In this document: positions 62,804 through 64,000 of the stretch, piece after piece | Numbering within the stretch: position 1 is the first letter of the stretch | Layout: every line of letters begins with the position of its first letter | DNA from: Frankia casuarinae | Lineage (GTDB): Bacteria > Actinomycetota > Actinomycetes > Frankiales > Frankiaceae | Direction of reading: 5' to 3' | Assembly: GCF_000013345.1 (NCBI RefSeq) | Contig: NC_007777.1 | Location: 3,968,001-4,032,000, forward strand | DNA length: 64,000 bases | Program-made: the position numbers and the translations under genes | The notes under the pieces: model-generated | Seen by the model: only the letters and a program-made list of their open reading frames with translations | What the model was told of the DNA's origin: nothing | The model's database searches: none

Positions 62804-64000
62804 GTGACACGCCCTATCGATACCGTGACCAAACCGGGTGAAGGGACGGTGGCCGGGGGCTGCACACACCCCATCCGCCTCGCTGGCCACACCGATCATG
62901 TGGACATCACGACCGGGGAGGTACGTCGGGCGTTCTCCTCAGCCGGACAGCCGGGCGGGGTGGTACACGTGCGGTGCAACAACCGGCGCGCTTCCGTCTG
63001 CCCCTCCTGCTCCAAGCTCTACCAGCGAGACGCCCGGCGGATCGTGCTGTCCGGGCTGGCCGGTGGCACGAGCGTGCCCGACACGGTCAGCGGTCATCCG
63101 GCGCTGTTCGTGACGTTGACCGCCCCGAGTTTCGGCGCGGTGCACTCCCGCCGCAGCAAAGGGAAGCGGGGCGAGGCGCGGGCGTGCCGGCCTCGGCGGG
63201 GCGAATGCCCGCATGGACGGCCGGCGGGCTGCCACGCCCGGCACCGGGACGGGGATCGGTTGCTCGGAACACCGCTGTGCCCGGACTGCTTCGACTATCC
63301 GGGCGCGGTTACGTGGAACAGTCTCGCGCCGATGCTATGGAAGGTCACCCGGGATCGAATGGAATCGGCGGTCGCGGCGGCGGCGGGGTTGACGGTGGCC
63401 GGTCTGCGCCGCGTCATACGGATCACCTGCGTGAAGGCAGCGGAAATGCAGGCCCGCGGCCTGGTCCACCTACACGCCGTCATCCGGATCGACGGGCGCG
63501 GCGAGAACCCGAATGACCTCGTGGCACCACCCGCGTGGGCGACAACAAAGCTTGTCGCCCACTGCCTGCGCACAGTCCTCGGGGAAGTGGCCATACCTGC
63601 TCCCGACCCGAACCACCCCGGCGGCGTGACCCTCGTGCGCTGGGGTGACCAGCATGACCTACGCCCCATCACCCTGGACGGACCCGCCACAAGCGGGAAG
63701 ATCGCAAACTACCTCGCCAAGTACCTCACCAAGAGTGTCACCGCCGGCGGCCTGCTCGACCGGCCCGTACGTAGCCTCGGGCATCTCGCCCGCATCCCCC
63801 TCAACCCCCACGCCCGGCGGATGGTGGAAACCTGCTGGCAGCTCGGCCAGGACGAGGACTTCACCGCGGCACTCGACGAAGCCACCGGACGGCAACCCGG
63901 CCGTCTCCCCGCTCTGATCCGCTGGTCCCACGCGTTCGGCTGGGGCGGACACTGGATTTCCAAGAGCCGCCGGTACTCCACCACCTTCGGCACACTGCGC
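62804..64000 (+). CDS. repSA: Replication initiator RepSA, partial (runs off the window)
   Basis: From a GTG at 62804 with AAGGAG upstream the frame is open for 399 codons to the window end. It has a Cys-rich zinc-like N-terminal region (CNNRRASVCPSCSKLYQRDA) and PALFVTLTAPSFGAVHS, an HUH-like beta strand. The C-terminal visible part HAFGWGGHWISKSRRYSTTF is characteristic of pSAM2-type RepSA rolling-circle initiators. The C terminus is missing. Confidence 0.9.
   Translation, partial: MTRPIDTVTKPGEGTVAGGCTHPIRLAGHTDHVDITTGEVRRAFSSAGQPGGVVHVRCNNRRASVCPSCSKLYQRDARRIVLSGLAGGTSVPDTVSGHPALFVTLTAPSFGAVHSRRSKGKRGEARACRPRRGECPHGRPAGCHARHRDGDRLLGTPLCPDCFDYPGAVTWNSLAPMLWKVTRDRMESAVAAAAGLTVAGLRRVIRITCVKAAEMQARGLVHLHAVIRIDGRGENPNDLVAPPAWATTKLVAHCLRTVLGEVAIPAPDPNHPGGVTLVRWGDQHDLRPITLDGPATSGKIANYLAKYLTKSVTAGGLLDRPVRSLGHLARIPLNPHARRMVETCWQLGQDEDFTAALDEATGRQPGRLPALIRWSHAFGWGGHWISKSRRYSTTFGTLR

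Larger units (their letters stand above)
50342..64000. mobile_element. Actinomycete integrative and conjugative element (AICE), left part
   Basis: A pSAM2-like set of functions: att site in a tRNA 3' end, integrase (50557), XRE-type regulator, small hypothetical genes, FtsK-type single-protein DNA translocase TraSA (60999) and RepSA-type initiator (62804). The far end lies beyond the window. It landed in a tRNA-Met end that already carried the duplicated integrase block. Confidence 0.85.

Overview
This is a high-GC actinomycete chromosome segment, most likely Frankia or a close relative. That is an inference from base composition, GTG starts, the IS families, the Uma2-type gene and the actinomycete integrative element; no marker gene settles it. 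The window reads as several mobile or accessory blocks joined together.

(1) 1-4714: the 3' part of a type I-C CRISPR-Cas locus (end of cas8c, cas7, cas4, cas1, cas2) and an array of 21 repeats. (2) 4607-7426: a 2.8-kb block holding the array tail, integrase debris, a tRNA-Met 3'-end fragment, an intact tyrosine integrase and a second tRNA fragment. The whole block recurs almost unchanged at 47546-50365, in direct orientation and 42,939 bp away. (3) 7.4-12.1 kb: a Uma2-like gene followed by three broken genes (quinone reductase, uracil-DNA glycosylase, BenE transporter). (4) 12.1-38.9 kb: a biosynthetic cluster that looks like an aminoglycoside/aminocyclitol pathway. It has an inositol-dehydrogenase-like Gfo/Idh enzyme, a scyllo-inosose-type DegT aminotransferase, a BtrM-like glycosyltransferase, PIG-L deacetylase, GMC 6'-oxidase-like protein, class III aminotransferase, TylF methyltransferase, Zn dehydrogenase, four radical SAM proteins (one B12-binding type), an APH(3')-like kinase and an Arm/Sgm-type 16S rRNA m7G1405 methyltransferase. 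No 2-deoxy-scyllo-inosose synthase is present, so a myo-inositol (fortimicin/istamycin-like) route is inferred. Its oddest members are two paralogous Rossmann-fold proteins, one of which has a complete MFS exporter embedded near its N terminus.

(5) 39.7-44.8 kb: rsmI, tgt, queC, queE, queD, a divergent Arm-family methyltransferase and queF. This is a preQ1/queuosine operon with rRNA decoding-site methyltransferases mixed in. (6) 45.3-47.5 kb: an IS graveyard. An IS5-family element with a clean TCA target duplication sits inside another transposase, and a truncated IS701-like transposase is fused to a CRISPR repeat. (7) 47.5-50.4 kb: the second copy of the duplicated block, with one CRISPR spacer that is absent from the first array.

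(8) 50.3-64.0 kb: the left part of an actinomycete integrative and conjugative element (AICE). It has an att site in the same tRNA-Met end, an integrase, an XRE-type regulator, small hypothetical genes, a Ser/Thr kinase with WD40 repeats, a TraSA/FtsK translocase and a RepSA initiator that runs off the window. Overall the tRNA-Met 3' end has acted as a repeated landing site. The two long direct repeats bracket a 40-kb aminoglycoside-plus-queuosine region that could in principle be lost by a single homologous recombination.
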